DNA from: Arthrobacter sp. ES3-54
GTDB taxonomy: Bacteria > Actinomycetota > Actinomycetes > Actinomycetales > Micrococcaceae
Assembly: GCF_029504395.1 (NCBI RefSeq)
Contig: NZ_JAQFIF010000002.1
Coordinates: 310,001-374,000, forward strand
Length of the DNA stretch: 64,000 bases
Direction of reading: 5' to 3'
Below are positions 35,053 to 43,890 of the stretch, in pieces. Made by a program: the position numbers and the translations under genes. Every line of letters starts with the position of its first letter. The stretch's first letter is position 1. A model generated the notes under the pieces. It was not told where the DNA came from. It made no database searches and saw only the letters and a list, made by a program, of their open reading frames with translations.

Positions 35053-35081
35053 ATGTCTGTCTTTCAGAGAATGTTGCACGC

Positions 35082-35123
35082 CGTACAATTAGTGTACGAT
35101 GTGCAAATACTGTACGGCGTACA
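35082..35123. promoter_or_regulatory. two palindromic operators between membrane protein and TetR genes
   Basis: CGTACA (35082-35087) with TGTACG (35093-35098), and the near-perfect TGTACGGCGTACA (35111-35123). Both share the GTAC-containing half-site. They fill the 99-base divergent gap, so the TetR protein likely controls both directions. Confidence 0.8.
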
Positions 35124-35151
35124 GCAAATTGTCAAGAGAGGATCCGAAAAG

Positions 35152-35871
35152 ATGACGTCACCAGCCAGGAAATCCAGGCCCGGACCCCGCCGCGCCCTCA
35201 CGGAGGAGGAGATCCTGGAGGCCACTCTGAACCTTCTGGATGAGGGCGGCATGAAGGCGGCATCGATCCGGGGCATCGCCGCGCGGGTCGGCGTCGCCCC
35301 GAACGCGGTCTACACCTACTTTCCTGACAAAGCCGCGGTGGTCCAGGCGATTGTCGAGCACCTGCTCGGACAGGTCGACCATGCCGTCTTCGCGGACCGC
35401 GACGTGCCATGGCGCCAACGAATTGAAGCTCTCGCCCTGGAGCTGCGGGAACGTCTCACCGCGCACCCGGGCGCGGTCAACCTGACGATTGGCGGCCCCA
35501 TGAACGGCCCGCACGCACTCGCCCTGAACGAGCGACTCATGGGGATTCTCGTGGATACCGGCCTCACGCCAGGGGACGCTGCCAAGGCGGCCTATCTGCT
35601 GATCGTTTACGTCTTCGGCTCGATAGCCCTGGAAGTCGCGGAGTCCGGAGAAACACACAGGTTGCCTCCGGAAGCAGAACGGATAGCAGCACGCCAAACC
35701 GGCTTTTCGGCCATCCCGACCGAAACCCACCCGCTGTCCGCCGCCGCGGCAGGCACAATGGCCGGCTACATATCTACCGAGCAATACATATGGGGACTCC
35801 GCAAAGTGCTCGACGGCATCACTGCAGGGCCCATTTCAGAGGCAGACACATCCAAGGCATTTGCCGGCTAA
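35152..35871 (+). CDS. TetR-family regulator
   Basis: 239 residues. ATG 35152 is preferred over upstream in-frame starts because AGAGAGGATCC lies before it and the HTH begins soon after (RRALTEEEILEATLNLLDEG, IRGIAARVGVAPNAVYTYFPDKAAVV). The C-terminal domain resembles TetR_C_11-type ligand pockets. It is divergent from the DUF4386/SDR operon, with two GTAC palindromes between. Likely represses that operon and itself. Confidence 0.9.
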   Translation: MTSPARKSRPGPRRALTEEEILEATLNLLDEGGMKAASIRGIAARVGVAPNAVYTYFPDKAAVVQAIVEHLLGQVDHAVFADRDVPWRQRIEALALELRERLTAHPGAVNLTIGGPMNGPHALALNERLMGILVDTGLTPGDAAKAAYLLIVYVFGSIALEVAESGETHRLPPEAERIAARQTGFSAIPTETHPLSAAAAGTMAGYISTEQYIWGLRKVLDGITAGPISEADTSKAFAG

Positions 35872-36023
35872 CGGCATGGCCCTACGCAGGGCTAAATGGC
35901 GGTATCTTCGCAATGCTAAATGGCGCCGGCCGGGCATACCCCTGCCCCAGGGGTGTTGCCCATAAATAGCTCGAGAAGAGAAAATCCTTGTGCTTTCAGG
36001 GGCCAGAGCGGGTGAAACATTTG

Positions 36024-36911
36024 TCAGCTCGTGGTTCGGTGCCTTTCGGGGGGCGTGTGCTCGCTCGCTCCCCAGCTTGCGAGGAGGCGGAGTCGTTCCG
36101 CCGAGGGGGAACCTGGCTCTGCGGTGTAAACCATAAGCACGAGCCCCGGCTCGGCGGTGACCGCGAGTTCTTCGTACGCTAGGGTAAGTTCCCCGGCCAC
36201 GGGGTGATGAAAGCGTTTGGTTCCGGAGCCATGGGTGCGTACGTTGTGCGCGCCCCATAGGGCGCGGAAGGTCTCGCTTCGTGTCGAGAGCTCTCCGACG
36301 AGGTCCTGCATTGTGCGGTCGTGAGGGTCCCGGCCCGCTTCGGCACGCATGATGCCGACGCACATCTCGCTGAACAGCTCCCAGTCAGGGTAGAAGTCCC
36401 GCGAAGCCGGGTCGAGAAATTGGAACCGCGCGAGGTTCGGGGTGCGGCCACTGTCTCCGATAACCGGCGAGTAGAAGGCACGCCCCAAGGCGTTGGTCGC
36501 GAGCAGGTTCTGGTAGGGGTCGCGGATGAATGCGACGCCCTCGGTGATCGCTTCCAGCGCCCACTGCAGGCTCAAGCGGGCCCCGGCTTGGGTGGTGGCG
36601 CGTTTGCGGGGCCTACCGGAGGTGGGGATGCCATCTGCCGCCCGGGCCAGGTCGAACAAGTGCGCACGCTCGGTGTCATCAAGGCGGAGTGCGCGGGCGA
36701 CGGATTCGAGCACGGACGAGGACGCCCCCGCGATCGAACCGCGCTCGAGCTTGGCGTAGTACTCGACGCTGACGTCGGCGAGTAGCGCGACTTCGCTGCG
36801 CCTCAGCCCGGCCACTCGACGATTCGGCCCCGGAGTAATGCCGGCTTCATTTGGAGTGAGTCGTGCGCGCCGTGACATCAGGAACTCACGCACTTCAGCC
36901 CGGTTATCCAT
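36024..36911 (-). CDS. XRE-type HTH regulator with MmyB-like ligand domain
   Basis: 295 residues. The HTH is at about residues 15-60: LTPNEAGITPGPNRRVAGLRRSEVALLADVSVEYYAKLERG, in the form common to actinobacterial MmyB-like repressors. The rest is a PAS-like ligand-binding domain (ITEGVAFIRDPYQNLLATNALGRAFYSPVI, LVGELSTRSETFRALWGAHNV, then FHHPVAGELTLAYEEL). It is divergent from the alcohol dehydrogenase/MFS operon by 124 bases that carry inverted repeats, a usual arrangement for sensing the substrate of the neighbouring dehydrogenase. Confidence 0.9.
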   Translation of the reverse strand: MDNRAEVREFLMSRRARLTPNEAGITPGPNRRVAGLRRSEVALLADVSVEYYAKLERGSIAGASSSVLESVARALRLDDTERAHLFDLARAADGIPTSGRPRKRATTQAGARLSLQWALEAITEGVAFIRDPYQNLLATNALGRAFYSPVIGDSGRTPNLARFQFLDPASRDFYPDWELFSEMCVGIMRAEAGRDPHDRTMQDLVGELSTRSETFRALWGAHNVRTHGSGTKRFHHPVAGELTLAYEELAVTAEPGLVLMVYTAEPGSPSAERLRLLASWGASEHTPPERHRTTS

Positions 36912-36940
36912 GCTTCAAGGGTAAATGGGCGGGGTCGAAC

Positions 36941-37021
36941 GAGGGGTACCCTCTCGGTACACCCCTCAACAGTGACTCCCCCGCGCACGGAAATCGAGCT
37001 TGACTGGTTGTACCCAACCAG
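36941..37021. promoter_or_regulatory. inverted repeats in front of the alcohol dehydrogenase gene
   Basis: GAGGGGTACC with GGTACACCCCTC (36941-36966) and CTGGTTG with CAACCAG (37004-37010/37015-37021). The second ends just before the GAAGGAGG ribosome binding site and could be an operator or a leader hairpin. Confidence 0.6.
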
Positions 37022-37035
37022 AAGGAGGACAAATT

Positions 37036-38052
37036 ATGCGTGGTGTTGTCATGTACGCCCCCGGTGACGTGCGCGTCGAAGAACTTGAGGACGCGAAGAT
37101 CGTCGAGCCCTCCGATGCGGTGATCCGGCTCGCTGCAGCGTGTATCTGTGGTTCTGACCTTTGGCCGTATCGCGGAATCGAGAAGCTGGATGGACCGGCC
37201 CATATGGGCCACGAGTATGTGGGCGTGGTCGAGCAGATTGGTCAGGACGTGAAGAACGTCAAGGTCGGCGACTTCGTTGTCGGCTCCTTCGTCGCCTCAG
37301 ACAACACGTGTGAGGTCTGCCAGGCCGGCTACCAGTCCGGCTGCATCCACCGGGTGTTCATGACGGGCACCCAGTCCGAACTCGCTCGCATCCCCCATGC
37401 GGACGGCACGCTGGTCCCCACTCCCGGAGTACCTGAGGCGGATCTGCTGCCGTCGCTGCTGGCAGCGTCTGACGTGCTCGGCACCGGCTGGTATGCTGCA
37501 GTCGCTGCCGAGGCAGGGCCCGGAAAGACGATCGCCGTGGTCGGAGACGGTGCTGTCGGACTCTCGGCGATCTTGGCCGCCAAGCAGCTGGGCGCCGAGC
37601 GCATCATCGCCTTCAGCCGGCACCCGGAGCGGCAGGCGCTGGCCCGTGAGTTCGGCGCAACGGACATCGTCGAAGAACGCGGCGACGAGGGAGCCGCGAA
37701 GATCAAGGAGATGACCGGCGGATACGGCGCCCACGGCGTTGTCGAGGCCGTGGGAACCCAGGAATCCATGTGGCAGGCCATCCACGCCGCCCGCGGTGGC
37801 GGCCGCATCGGCTACGTCGGAGTCGGCCACGACGTCGAGCTCAACGGCCTGGACCTGTTCTTCACGGGCGTGCAGCTCGAGGGCGGCCCCGCCCCCGTGC
37901 GCCGTTTCCTGCCCGATCTAATTCAGCTGATCTGGGACCGCAAGATCAACCCCGGCAAGGTGTTCGACCTCACCTTGCCCCTGGAACAGGCCCCCGAGGG
38001 CTACAAAGCCATGGACGAGCGCCGCGCCACCAAGGTGCTGCTCACAGTCTGA
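37036..38052 (+). CDS. zinc-dependent alcohol dehydrogenase family protein
   Basis: 338 residues; GGAGGA precedes ATG 37036. Medium-chain dehydrogenase: CICGSDLWPYRG carries the first catalytic-zinc Cys, GHEYVG the zinc His-Glu, and NTCEVCQAGYQSGC three of the usual structural-zinc Cys. The Rossmann segment is GDGAVGLSAILAAKQLGA. It oxidises or reduces an alcohol/aldehyde with NAD(P). Probably cotranscribed with the MFS gene 179 bases downstream and controlled by the divergent XRE regulator. Confidence 0.94.
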   Translation: MRGVVMYAPGDVRVEELEDAKIVEPSDAVIRLAAACICGSDLWPYRGIEKLDGPAHMGHEYVGVVEQIGQDVKNVKVGDFVVGSFVASDNTCEVCQAGYQSGCIHRVFMTGTQSELARIPHADGTLVPTPGVPEADLLPSLLAASDVLGTGWYAAVAAEAGPGKTIAVVGDGAVGLSAILAAKQLGAERIIAFSRHPERQALAREFGATDIVEERGDEGAAKIKEMTGGYGAHGVVEAVGTQESMWQAIHAARGGGRIGYVGVGHDVELNGLDLFFTGVQLEGGPAPVRRFLPDLIQLIWDRKINPGKVFDLTLPLEQAPEGYKAMDERRATKVLLTV

Positions 38053-38136
38053 TCCGATTTACCTCGCCTAACGGCCCAGCAACACCCATAGAGGCTGCCC
38101 GCCCGATAGCGGGCAACACGGCGCACACCAAGACCA

Positions 38137-38173
38137 GGGAGGTCTATCCCACGGCCCGTGGGATAGACCTCCC
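38137..38173. promoter_or_regulatory. perfect 18-bp-arm palindrome before the MFS gene
   Basis: GGGAGGTCTATCCCACGG (38137-38154) and its exact complement (38156-38173) around one base. It lies 58 bases upstream of the MFS start. It could be an operator, an attenuator hairpin in the ADH-MFS transcript, or a terminator without U-tract. A smaller hairpin GCCCG-ATAG-CGGGC sits at 38101-38114. Confidence 0.85.
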
Positions 38174-38231
38174 GCGGCGTCCGATCTCCAAGCCCGATCC
38201 CGGCATCACCGACCCGCACGAAAGGGGCCAC

Positions 38232-39431
38232 ATGACAACCGCCGCCACACGAACACCTGCACCGGAAGCCAAGGCACAGCAAAAACTGCCTTTGGTCGCG
38301 CTCGTCGTCCTGGCCACAATGGGATTCATCCTCGTCGCTACCGAAACCATGCCAGCCGGCCTGCTCCCTGTCATCGCAGCAGGCCTCCACACCAGCGAAG
38401 GAACTGTCGGTCTGCTCGTCAGCGCCTACGCCCTTGGCACGGTCCTCGCCACCATTCCCGCGATCACCCTCACCCGCGGTATGCGACGAAAGCCGCTGCT
38501 GCTCGCGAGTATCGCCGGACTCGTGCTCGCCAACACGCTCACCACGTTCTCCCCCGAGGTTGCGCTGTCTCTCGTGTCCCGATTCTTCGCCGGCGCGTTC
38601 TCGGGAATCATCTGGGGGATGCTCGCTGCCTACGGCCGCCGCATCAGCCCGCCCCAGAACGCCGGGCTGTCCCTGGCCATCGTTTCCACGGGAGCGCCCC
38701 TCGGATTCGCCTTCGGTACCCCGCTCGGCGCCTGGATCGGAACGACCGTCGACTGGCGATGGGCCTTCGGCGCGCTCTCCGTCCTTGCGGTCGTCGTCGT
38801 CGCACTGATCATCGCATTCGTCCCTGATGCCCCCGGGCAACCGGCCACGTCGCGGCTTCCCCTGGGGCGCGTGTTCCGGATCCCCGGAGTCGCCCTCATC
38901 CTCACCGTCATCGTCGTCTGGATGCTCGCCCACAGCACCATCTACACCTACATTGCCCCCTACCTCCGCTCCACAGAAACCGGCCTCTCCGCCGACCTCG
39001 TCCTGCTGATCTACGGCATCACATCGGTCATCGGTGTGGCCATCACCGGAGCGCTGCTGGACCGCCGCCCCCGGCCCCTCCTGCACCTGAGCGTCACCGC
39101 GTTCGTCGCATCCGGAGTCATCCTGCTCATCGGACACACATCGACCCTGGCCATCGTGATCGCCGCCGCCCTCTGGGGCGTCGCCTTCGGCGGCGCGTCA
39201 GCCCAGCTGCAGGGCCCGCTGACCACCGCAGGAGGCGAAAACGCCGACGTCGCCAACGCGTTCCTCCCGGTCGCCTTCAACCTGGCAATCTTCGGCGCCG
39301 GCATCCTCGGCGCACTCCTCCTGACGCCATTCGGCGGACTGGCGCTACCGGTAGTCATGATCGCCCTCGGCATCGCCGCCCTCCTGCTCACCCTTTATGG
39401 CCGACGGTCGGCATTCCTCCGCCGCCTCTGA
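38232..39431 (+). CDS. MFS transporter, DHA1 efflux type
   Basis: 399 residues from ATG 38232, with GAAAGGGG upstream. Twelve hydrophobic segments; TETMPAGLLPVIAAGLHTSEGTVGLLVSAYALGTVLA is the start of the arabinose-efflux/DHA1 permease pattern, SRFFAGAFSGIIWGMLAAYGRR is motif B-like, and GAPLGFAFGTPLGAWIG is motif C, which marks antiporters. Exports a drug, sugar or metabolite in exchange for protons. It follows the alcohol dehydrogenase and likely exports its product or toxic substrate. Confidence 0.92.
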   Translation: MTTAATRTPAPEAKAQQKLPLVALVVLATMGFILVATETMPAGLLPVIAAGLHTSEGTVGLLVSAYALGTVLATIPAITLTRGMRRKPLLLASIAGLVLANTLTTFSPEVALSLVSRFFAGAFSGIIWGMLAAYGRRISPPQNAGLSLAIVSTGAPLGFAFGTPLGAWIGTTVDWRWAFGALSVLAVVVVALIIAFVPDAPGQPATSRLPLGRVFRIPGVALILTVIVVWMLAHSTIYTYIAPYLRSTETGLSADLVLLIYGITSVIGVAITGALLDRRPRPLLHLSVTAFVASGVILLIGHTSTLAIVIAAALWGVAFGGASAQLQGPLTTAGGENADVANAFLPVAFNLAIFGAGILGALLLTPFGGLALPVVMIALGIAALLLTLYGRRSAFLRRL

Positions 39432-39958
39432 TCAAATCCAGTTCCTACACTGAGGGCAGGCACGGTTGGGGGACTCTAGAAATAGCGCTCAGTCACGGGA
39501 CGGCAAACGAGCGGCGCGAATCGGCGCAGGAGATGCCGTTGGTGCACCGCCGACGAATCAATTCACCGCGACCTGTCTGCCTCGCTCGCCCCACTAGGAC
39601 CAGCAAGTCGAAACCGACCGACCACGACAGATTGCAAACCGAAAGAAGGAACATCATGACCTCGTTCAGGGTTGTGTGTCCTTTTCCGAGGACGTGGCGG
39701 GCGGGGAGCGGTGCGTAACCGGCCAGCTGCTCTTCTCCCGTTGCTGTTTTCCGGACCCCCGTTTTGGGCAGGATTGGGGTGTGCTGGCCGGTTGGTCCCA
39801 GCACGGTTGAAGTGCCGGGAGGCGGGTTCCGGTCTGCGGCATGGGCGCCCACGTCTGTTGGACCGGTGCTCAAGCAATGGGGTAGGTTGGCCGAGGTGCT
39901 GTGGGGGGCCCGCTCCGCCGGAACCGGCGGAGGACGACCCCGACAGAAGGGCCTTTCG
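39432..39958. other. gap before the flavohemoglobin gene
   Basis: No complete gene. AAAGAAGGA followed by ATG at 39656 starts a 20-codon frame (MTSFRVVCPFPR...) that stops early, as if a gene start had been cut off by a rearrangement. Nothing else is recognisable. Confidence 0.4.
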
Positions 39959-41134
39959 ATGGATGCCGGTGAGCTGAAAAGGACTTGGTCCATGGCGGCC
40001 GCGCTCGGGGACGAAGTCCCCCTATACTTCTACTCGCACTTGTTCCTGTCCCACCCGGAGCTACGGGAAATGTTCCCGGTCTCGATGGCCGGCCAGCGGG
40101 ACAAACTCTTCGCCGCCCTCGGGCACATTGTGAGCCACGCGGATCAGATCGACGAGGTGGCCGGGTTCATCGGCCAACTCGGCCGCGACCATCGCCGCTT
40201 CTCCGTAACGCCGGAGCAGTACTCAATGGTGGGGGCTTCCTTCCTGGCGACACTGCAGAAATACCTTGGTCCGGAATGGACGGACGAGGTAGCGCAGTCG
40301 TGGGCCGAGGCGTACGGACTGATCGCCAAGGTCATGGTCATGGCCGCCGAGGAGGCCTCGGATACTACTCCGCCTTGGTGGGAAGGCGAGGTCACCGCCG
40401 TCGAGCGCCGCAGCCTGGATGTCACTGTCCTGGAGGTCCGTGTCGCGGACGGCTTCACGTACTCGCCGGGCCAGTCGGCTGCGGTAGAGGTTCCCGCACT
40501 CCCGCGGACCTGGCGCCACCTGAGTCCTGCCAACGCCCCTCGCACCGACGGCACAATCGAACTGCACGTCCAGCTGATCCCCGGCGGCCTCTTCAGCACC
40601 GCCGCCGTCCGCCGGACCAAGGTGGGCGACGCGGTGCGCATCGGCGCCCCTGTAGGGGACCAACTCGCCCTCGAGAGCACGCGAGACCTGCTCATGATTG
40701 CGGGCGGGACCGGGCTCGCCCCGATGGCCGCGATAGTCGACGCGGCGCGGCAGCAATGGGAAGAGCGCGGCAGCGGGCCGCGGGTGGATCTCTTCCACGG
40801 GGCTCGGGTCCCGTGGAACCTCTACGACCAGCAGCGGCTCGCCGAGCTAGCCTCGAGGGAGCCGTGGTTCAGCTACCACCCGGTCGTCTCCGACGACGCC
40901 ACCTTCCCGGGCGCCCAAGGCTACGTGGGCACCGTGGCCGCTGCACATCCAGAGGCCCCCCGCCGACTGGCCCTCGTGGCCGGATCGACGGCGATGGTGG
41001 GGCACACCATCAGCGAACTCGTCGCGGCGGGCACACCGCGCGCCGATATACGGTACGAAGACTACGCAGGTGTCGAGGACAACTCCTCGGCCACCGGCGC
41101 AGACCAGGGAGAAGTGAACCATGAGCACCGCTAG
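39959..41134 (+). CDS. flavohemoglobin (globin + FAD/NAD reductase)
   Basis: 391 residues, ATG 39959. Globin domain 1-130: PLYFYSHLF with B10-region Tyr, QRDKL at the E7 region and LGRDHRRFSVTPEQY with the proximal His at about 78. The reductase half follows: YSPGQSAAVEVPALPRTWRHLS (FAD strand with Arg and Ser), GGLFST phosphate loop, and NAD-binding MIAGGTGLAPM. It belongs to the type II actinobacterial group rather than classic Hmp, given its altered FAD motif (RTWRHLS for RxYS). It could detoxify NO or act as an oxidase with another electron donor. Its last 14 bases overlap a DivIVA-domain gene, so the two are cotranslated. Confidence 0.9.
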   Translation: MDAGELKRTWSMAAALGDEVPLYFYSHLFLSHPELREMFPVSMAGQRDKLFAALGHIVSHADQIDEVAGFIGQLGRDHRRFSVTPEQYSMVGASFLATLQKYLGPEWTDEVAQSWAEAYGLIAKVMVMAAEEASDTTPPWWEGEVTAVERRSLDVTVLEVRVADGFTYSPGQSAAVEVPALPRTWRHLSPANAPRTDGTIELHVQLIPGGLFSTAAVRRTKVGDAVRIGAPVGDQLALESTRDLLMIAGGTGLAPMAAIVDAARQQWEERGSGPRVDLFHGARVPWNLYDQQRLAELASREPWFSYHPVVSDDATFPGAQGYVGTVAAAHPEAPRRLALVAGSTAMVGHTISELVAAGTPRADIRYEDYAGVEDNSSATGADQGEVNHEHR

Positions 41135-41636
41135 CCCAGAAGGCCGCATCAGCCCTTCCGACATCCGCAACGCCTCGTTTGAGGTGGTGGGACGCGGGTA
41201 CGACCAGCAATCTGTCCACGAGTTCCTTCGTGCAGTTGCCGAGCAAATCGAGGCGGACCAGCGCCAGCCGGGCGCAGCAAGCCCCGAAGCCAAGGACGAG
41301 ATGGTCAAGGTCATCACGCAGGCGCAGATTCTCGCCGAGAAGTTCGTGGCCGAGGCCGAGCAGTACTCGAAGGACCTCGTAGCCAGCGCCCGCACGCAGT
41401 ACAGCGAGATCCTGCGCCGCGCCGAGGACTCCGTGGCCACACGGGAGGCCGCTCCTGTGCCGGCGGCCACGGCGGCCGGCCACACCGACACCATTCAGGA
41501 GATCGAGTATGTCCGCACCTACACCAAGGTGGCACAGGTCCAGCTGCGCGCCGTGATCGACGCCCTGGCCGAGCAAGTGGACCGGCTCGGCGATCTCCCC
41601 ATTGCCCGCGCCGACCGCAGCGACGGCAACGACTAG
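41121..41636 (+). CDS. DivIVA-domain coiled-coil protein
   Basis: 171 residues; AGGGAG lies within the 3' end of the flavohemoglobin gene and the ATG overlaps its last 14 bases. ISPSDIRNASFEVVGRGYDQQSVHEFLRAVAEQIE is the membrane-curvature-binding N-terminus of DivIVA/Wag31-type proteins. A helical segment (VITQAQILAEKFVAEAEQYSKDLVASARTQYSEILRRAE) forms the coiled coil. It is shorter than Wag31 and lacks its C-terminal extension, so it is not the cell-pole organiser itself. The strict overlap implies work with the globin, perhaps tethering it at poles or septa. Confidence 0.85.
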   Translation: MSTASPEGRISPSDIRNASFEVVGRGYDQQSVHEFLRAVAEQIEADQRQPGAASPEAKDEMVKVITQAQILAEKFVAEAEQYSKDLVASARTQYSEILRRAEDSVATREAAPVPAATAAGHTDTIQEIEYVRTYTKVAQVQLRAVIDALAEQVDRLGDLPIARADRSDGND

Positions 41637-41696
41637 CACCCTACGCATCGGCGCGCCCCGCCTCCGCGGGCTGCGCGCCGGAGTCTAGCGTCTCAG

Positions 41697-41880
41697 CTGA
41701 CTAGCCGTCAGTCACCGACTGGGCCTGGATGGCCGTGATGGCCACGGTGTTGACGATGTCCTCTACGGTGCAGCCAGAGGTCGTTCACCGGCTTGCGGAG
41801 TCCCTGCAGGACGGGCCCGACGGCGACCGCCCCGAGGACTGCTGCACCGCCTTGTAGGTGTTGAGGTCCGGGAATCCGGT
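41697..41880 (-). pseudogene. pta: phosphate acetyltransferase C-terminal remnant
   Basis: The minus strand carries FPDLNTYKAVQQSSG, then in the next frame AVAVGPVLQGLRKPVNDL, then GCTVEDIVNTVAITAIQAQS before TAG 41704: the final 60 residues of Pta (LIFPDLNTGNNTYKAVQR, GPVLQGLNKPVNDLSRG, DIVNTVAITAIQA). Two frameshifts and a missing N-terminus show that it is dead. Confidence 0.85.
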
Positions 41881-42052
41881 GCGCTGTCGTCCGCGGGACG
41901 GTTGTGCCGGTGGAGCGGGCACGCACGATCCGCAGGACAGCAGGCAAAAATGAAGAAAATGCTTCTGCAGCCCGAGCCCAGCGAGGACCTTTGCTCCCGG
42001 CGCGGTCGCTGAATGTTGGCCGGAAGTACCCGGGCAGGCAGGAAGGGTTTTA

Positions 42053-42418
42053 AGGGGTGAGGCTGGCCCTGTTAGGGCGGGCCTCTGTTTTGGCGCGTTC
42101 GTGGCCGAGGTCTTCGCGGCGTTCGTCCAGCAGGCGCAGAATCGTGCTCTGGTCTTCGGCGGCCACAGGGCGCAGATTCGTCTGCCGCAGGGCGGTATTG
42201 GCGACGGCAAACGCGTCGGCCGGGTCGCTCTTGCGGCCACCGCCCGTGGAGAGGACTCTGACCTTCATGGCAAGTGTCGAAGGGACATCGACAACGGAGT
42301 CCCCGCAGGCCACAAGGATCTGGGCAATTCCGCGTCCCAGGCCGTTGGCGCCCTCGATAGCGAATCTGCGCTCGGGCCATTGCGCGGCCCAGGTGAGCAA
42401 CTGTCTGGCGGTGCCTCT
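42053..42418 (-). pseudogene. IS110-family transposase fragment
   Basis: About 120 codons match the N-terminal RuvC-like domain of IS110: WPERRFAIEGANGLGRGIAQ, VVDVPSTLAMKVRVLSTGGG, RKSDPADAFAVANTALR and LRLLDERREDLGHERAKT. The first catalytic Asp segment and the C-terminal transposase_20 domain are missing. IS110 elements do not duplicate their target, so the insertion limits cannot be set. Confidence 0.85.
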
Positions 42419-42455
42419 ATCGGCTCGTCGCCGACCAGCGAAGGAATGAGAGGAC

Positions 42456-43095
42456 ATGAAATTTCGCACTAAAACCATGTCAATTCGCTTGCGCCGGACT
42501 GCCTTTTCCCGTTGAGGCGCCCGCAAATGCGGCACCTAAGAAGGACTTGGTCAATTCATCGACCGAAAAGACAACCAAACGAATTTCGCAGGAATCCCAC
42601 GCGGCACAGGACAATGCGAAGGCTGCCGGCCACACCGTCAAGGGCGTGGACTGCACGCTGACGACGACGTCGACCACTACCGCGGCAAGGTCTGTGACGG
42701 CCGTAGACATCCTGGCCGATACGACAATGAAGTCCACCGACCGTACCGAACTCCTTGCAGCAGCCGCCGCCGATGCCGTCTATTCCAAGCACTTCTCCTG
42801 GTTCACGACCGGAGGCGCATACACCGTCACCCACAACGGAACTTTCTACTACAACGGGTCGAAGGCCTCGGCTCAGACTTCCTACGCCGGCTACCAGGGT
42901 TCCTACTTCTGCTTCACGAACTTTGCCGCCGGTGTGGCCATCAGTATCCAGCAGTGCTACGAGGTGGGTACAACTTTCGAGCGTGACTCCTACTCGCAGT
43001 GTCAGGTCACCTGGCCGTGGGGTCCTCCCTGCTTCGGCCTGTCCTACAGTGTTTCGCACTGGGGCTCCGTGTACGGCAACGGCACGACCAGCTAG
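42456..43095 (+). pseudogene. secreted protein with damaged signal peptide
   Basis: ATG 42456 with AGAGGA reads MKFRTKTMSIRLRRTAFSR and stops. In the next frame CAGLPFPVEAPANAAPKKDL follows, which looks like the end of a signal peptide plus cleavage site (APANA), and stays open to TAG 43093. A deletion has therefore removed the hydrophobic core. The mature part is Thr/Ser-rich, then Tyr/Gly/aromatic-rich with four Cys (YFCFTNFAAGVAISIQQCYE, SQCQVTWPWGPPCFGL), suggesting a disulfide-bonded exported beta protein. Family not recognised. TTG 42547 could give a cytosolic remnant. Confidence 0.55.
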
Positions 43096-43342
43096 CCGTC
43101 GTCCATAGCCATTAAATGCAGGAAGGGCGCGGTTATCCGGGCCCCTCCTTGGTGCCGCTGAAAGAAGCGACGCCGCGGCGAGCCAGGGAATGACATCCCC
43201 CCGAAGGTGCGAGGGCTCATGTGAGCACGCTCGTGCCTACCGGGAACACCAACGCTCCGGCCGTCATGATCGCCGAGTGTGCCGCCGAGTTCGTCACGGG
43301 GATTCCGGCCCGCCGGCAGGACCAACACTCGGCAGGGCAGGG

Positions 43343-43609
43343 CTAAGGGCGGAGATGCGCGGGTTCTTTGGTAATTTTCTCGATGTCGGCCGCGGTGACT
43401 TCGATCAGCTGATGCGCCAAGTCTGCTAGGGCGCGTGCGGTCGCCAGCTCGTCCCCGATCTCGGGGACATCGGAGTCTACCGGATTCAGCCTGGCCAGCC
43501 CGACACCTTCCAGTTCGGCCCGGTTCTCGGCCCTCAATCGCGCCGTGGCCCGCGTTTGATTTTCATGCTCGTCGATAACGATGTTCACCGACCAGCTTTT
43601 CTCTTGCAT
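43343..43609 (-). CDS. DUF1876 family protein
   Basis: 88 residues from ATG 43609, which has GAGGAGG upstream. [23 protein letters not shown], then [40 protein letters not shown] matches the small actinobacterial DUF1876 fold (alpha/beta, dsRNA-binding-like). Function unknown; members are often stress-linked. Confidence 0.85.
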   Translation of the reverse strand: MQEKSWSVNIVIDEHENQTRATARLRAENRAELEGVGLARLNPVDSDVPEIGDELATARALADLAHQLIEVTAADIEKITKEPAHLRP

Positions 43610-43843
43610 GGTGCCCGCCTCCTCGATCCGACTTCCACGATGCCAAGCCTGGGGCAAGCCGTCAAGGTCCGCAGACTTCCCCGCAGACCGTGCGCCAAAG
43701 GTCCCTAATTGCCCCGCATGACGGAGCAGGGCCCTGAACCCGCCACTCTCATAACTTCATAGGTCACCGGGGCAGCCGGGCCACCGGCCGCGACAATCGT
43801 CAGAGGGACCCGAGCAGGGTCAATTTACACACATTAAAGCCAA

Positions 43844-43866
43844 AACCCCCTCTGACGAGGGGGAAT
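43844..43866 (-). terminator. terminator hairpin attached to the tRNA 3' end, copy 1
   Basis: CCCCCTC-TGAC-GAGGGGG. On the minus strand it is followed by TTTTGGCTTT, a normal intrinsic terminator downstream of a tRNA gene. Confidence 0.75.
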
Positions 43867-43868
43867 GC

Positions 43869-43890
43869 TGTGCCCGAGGTGGGACTCGAA
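43869..43890 (-). other. tRNA 3'-end remnant, copy 1 (Leu-type acceptor)
   Basis: On the minus strand it reads TTCGAGTCCCAC (T-arm 3' part) followed by CTCGGGC and ACA. The 5' T-arm strand and everything upstream do not fit a tRNA, so only the last 22 bases are present, as left by integration at a tRNA gene. The isotype is a guess from the acceptor strand. Confidence 0.65.

Noticed and set aside
39493..39993. Minus-strand gene before the flavohemoglobin
   Set aside because: Overlaps the start of the flavohemoglobin gene and has no family resemblance.
43869..43890. A complete tRNA gene
   Set aside because: Only the 3' acceptor and part of the T-arm fit; the upstream sequence cannot form D, anticodon or 5' acceptor arms.
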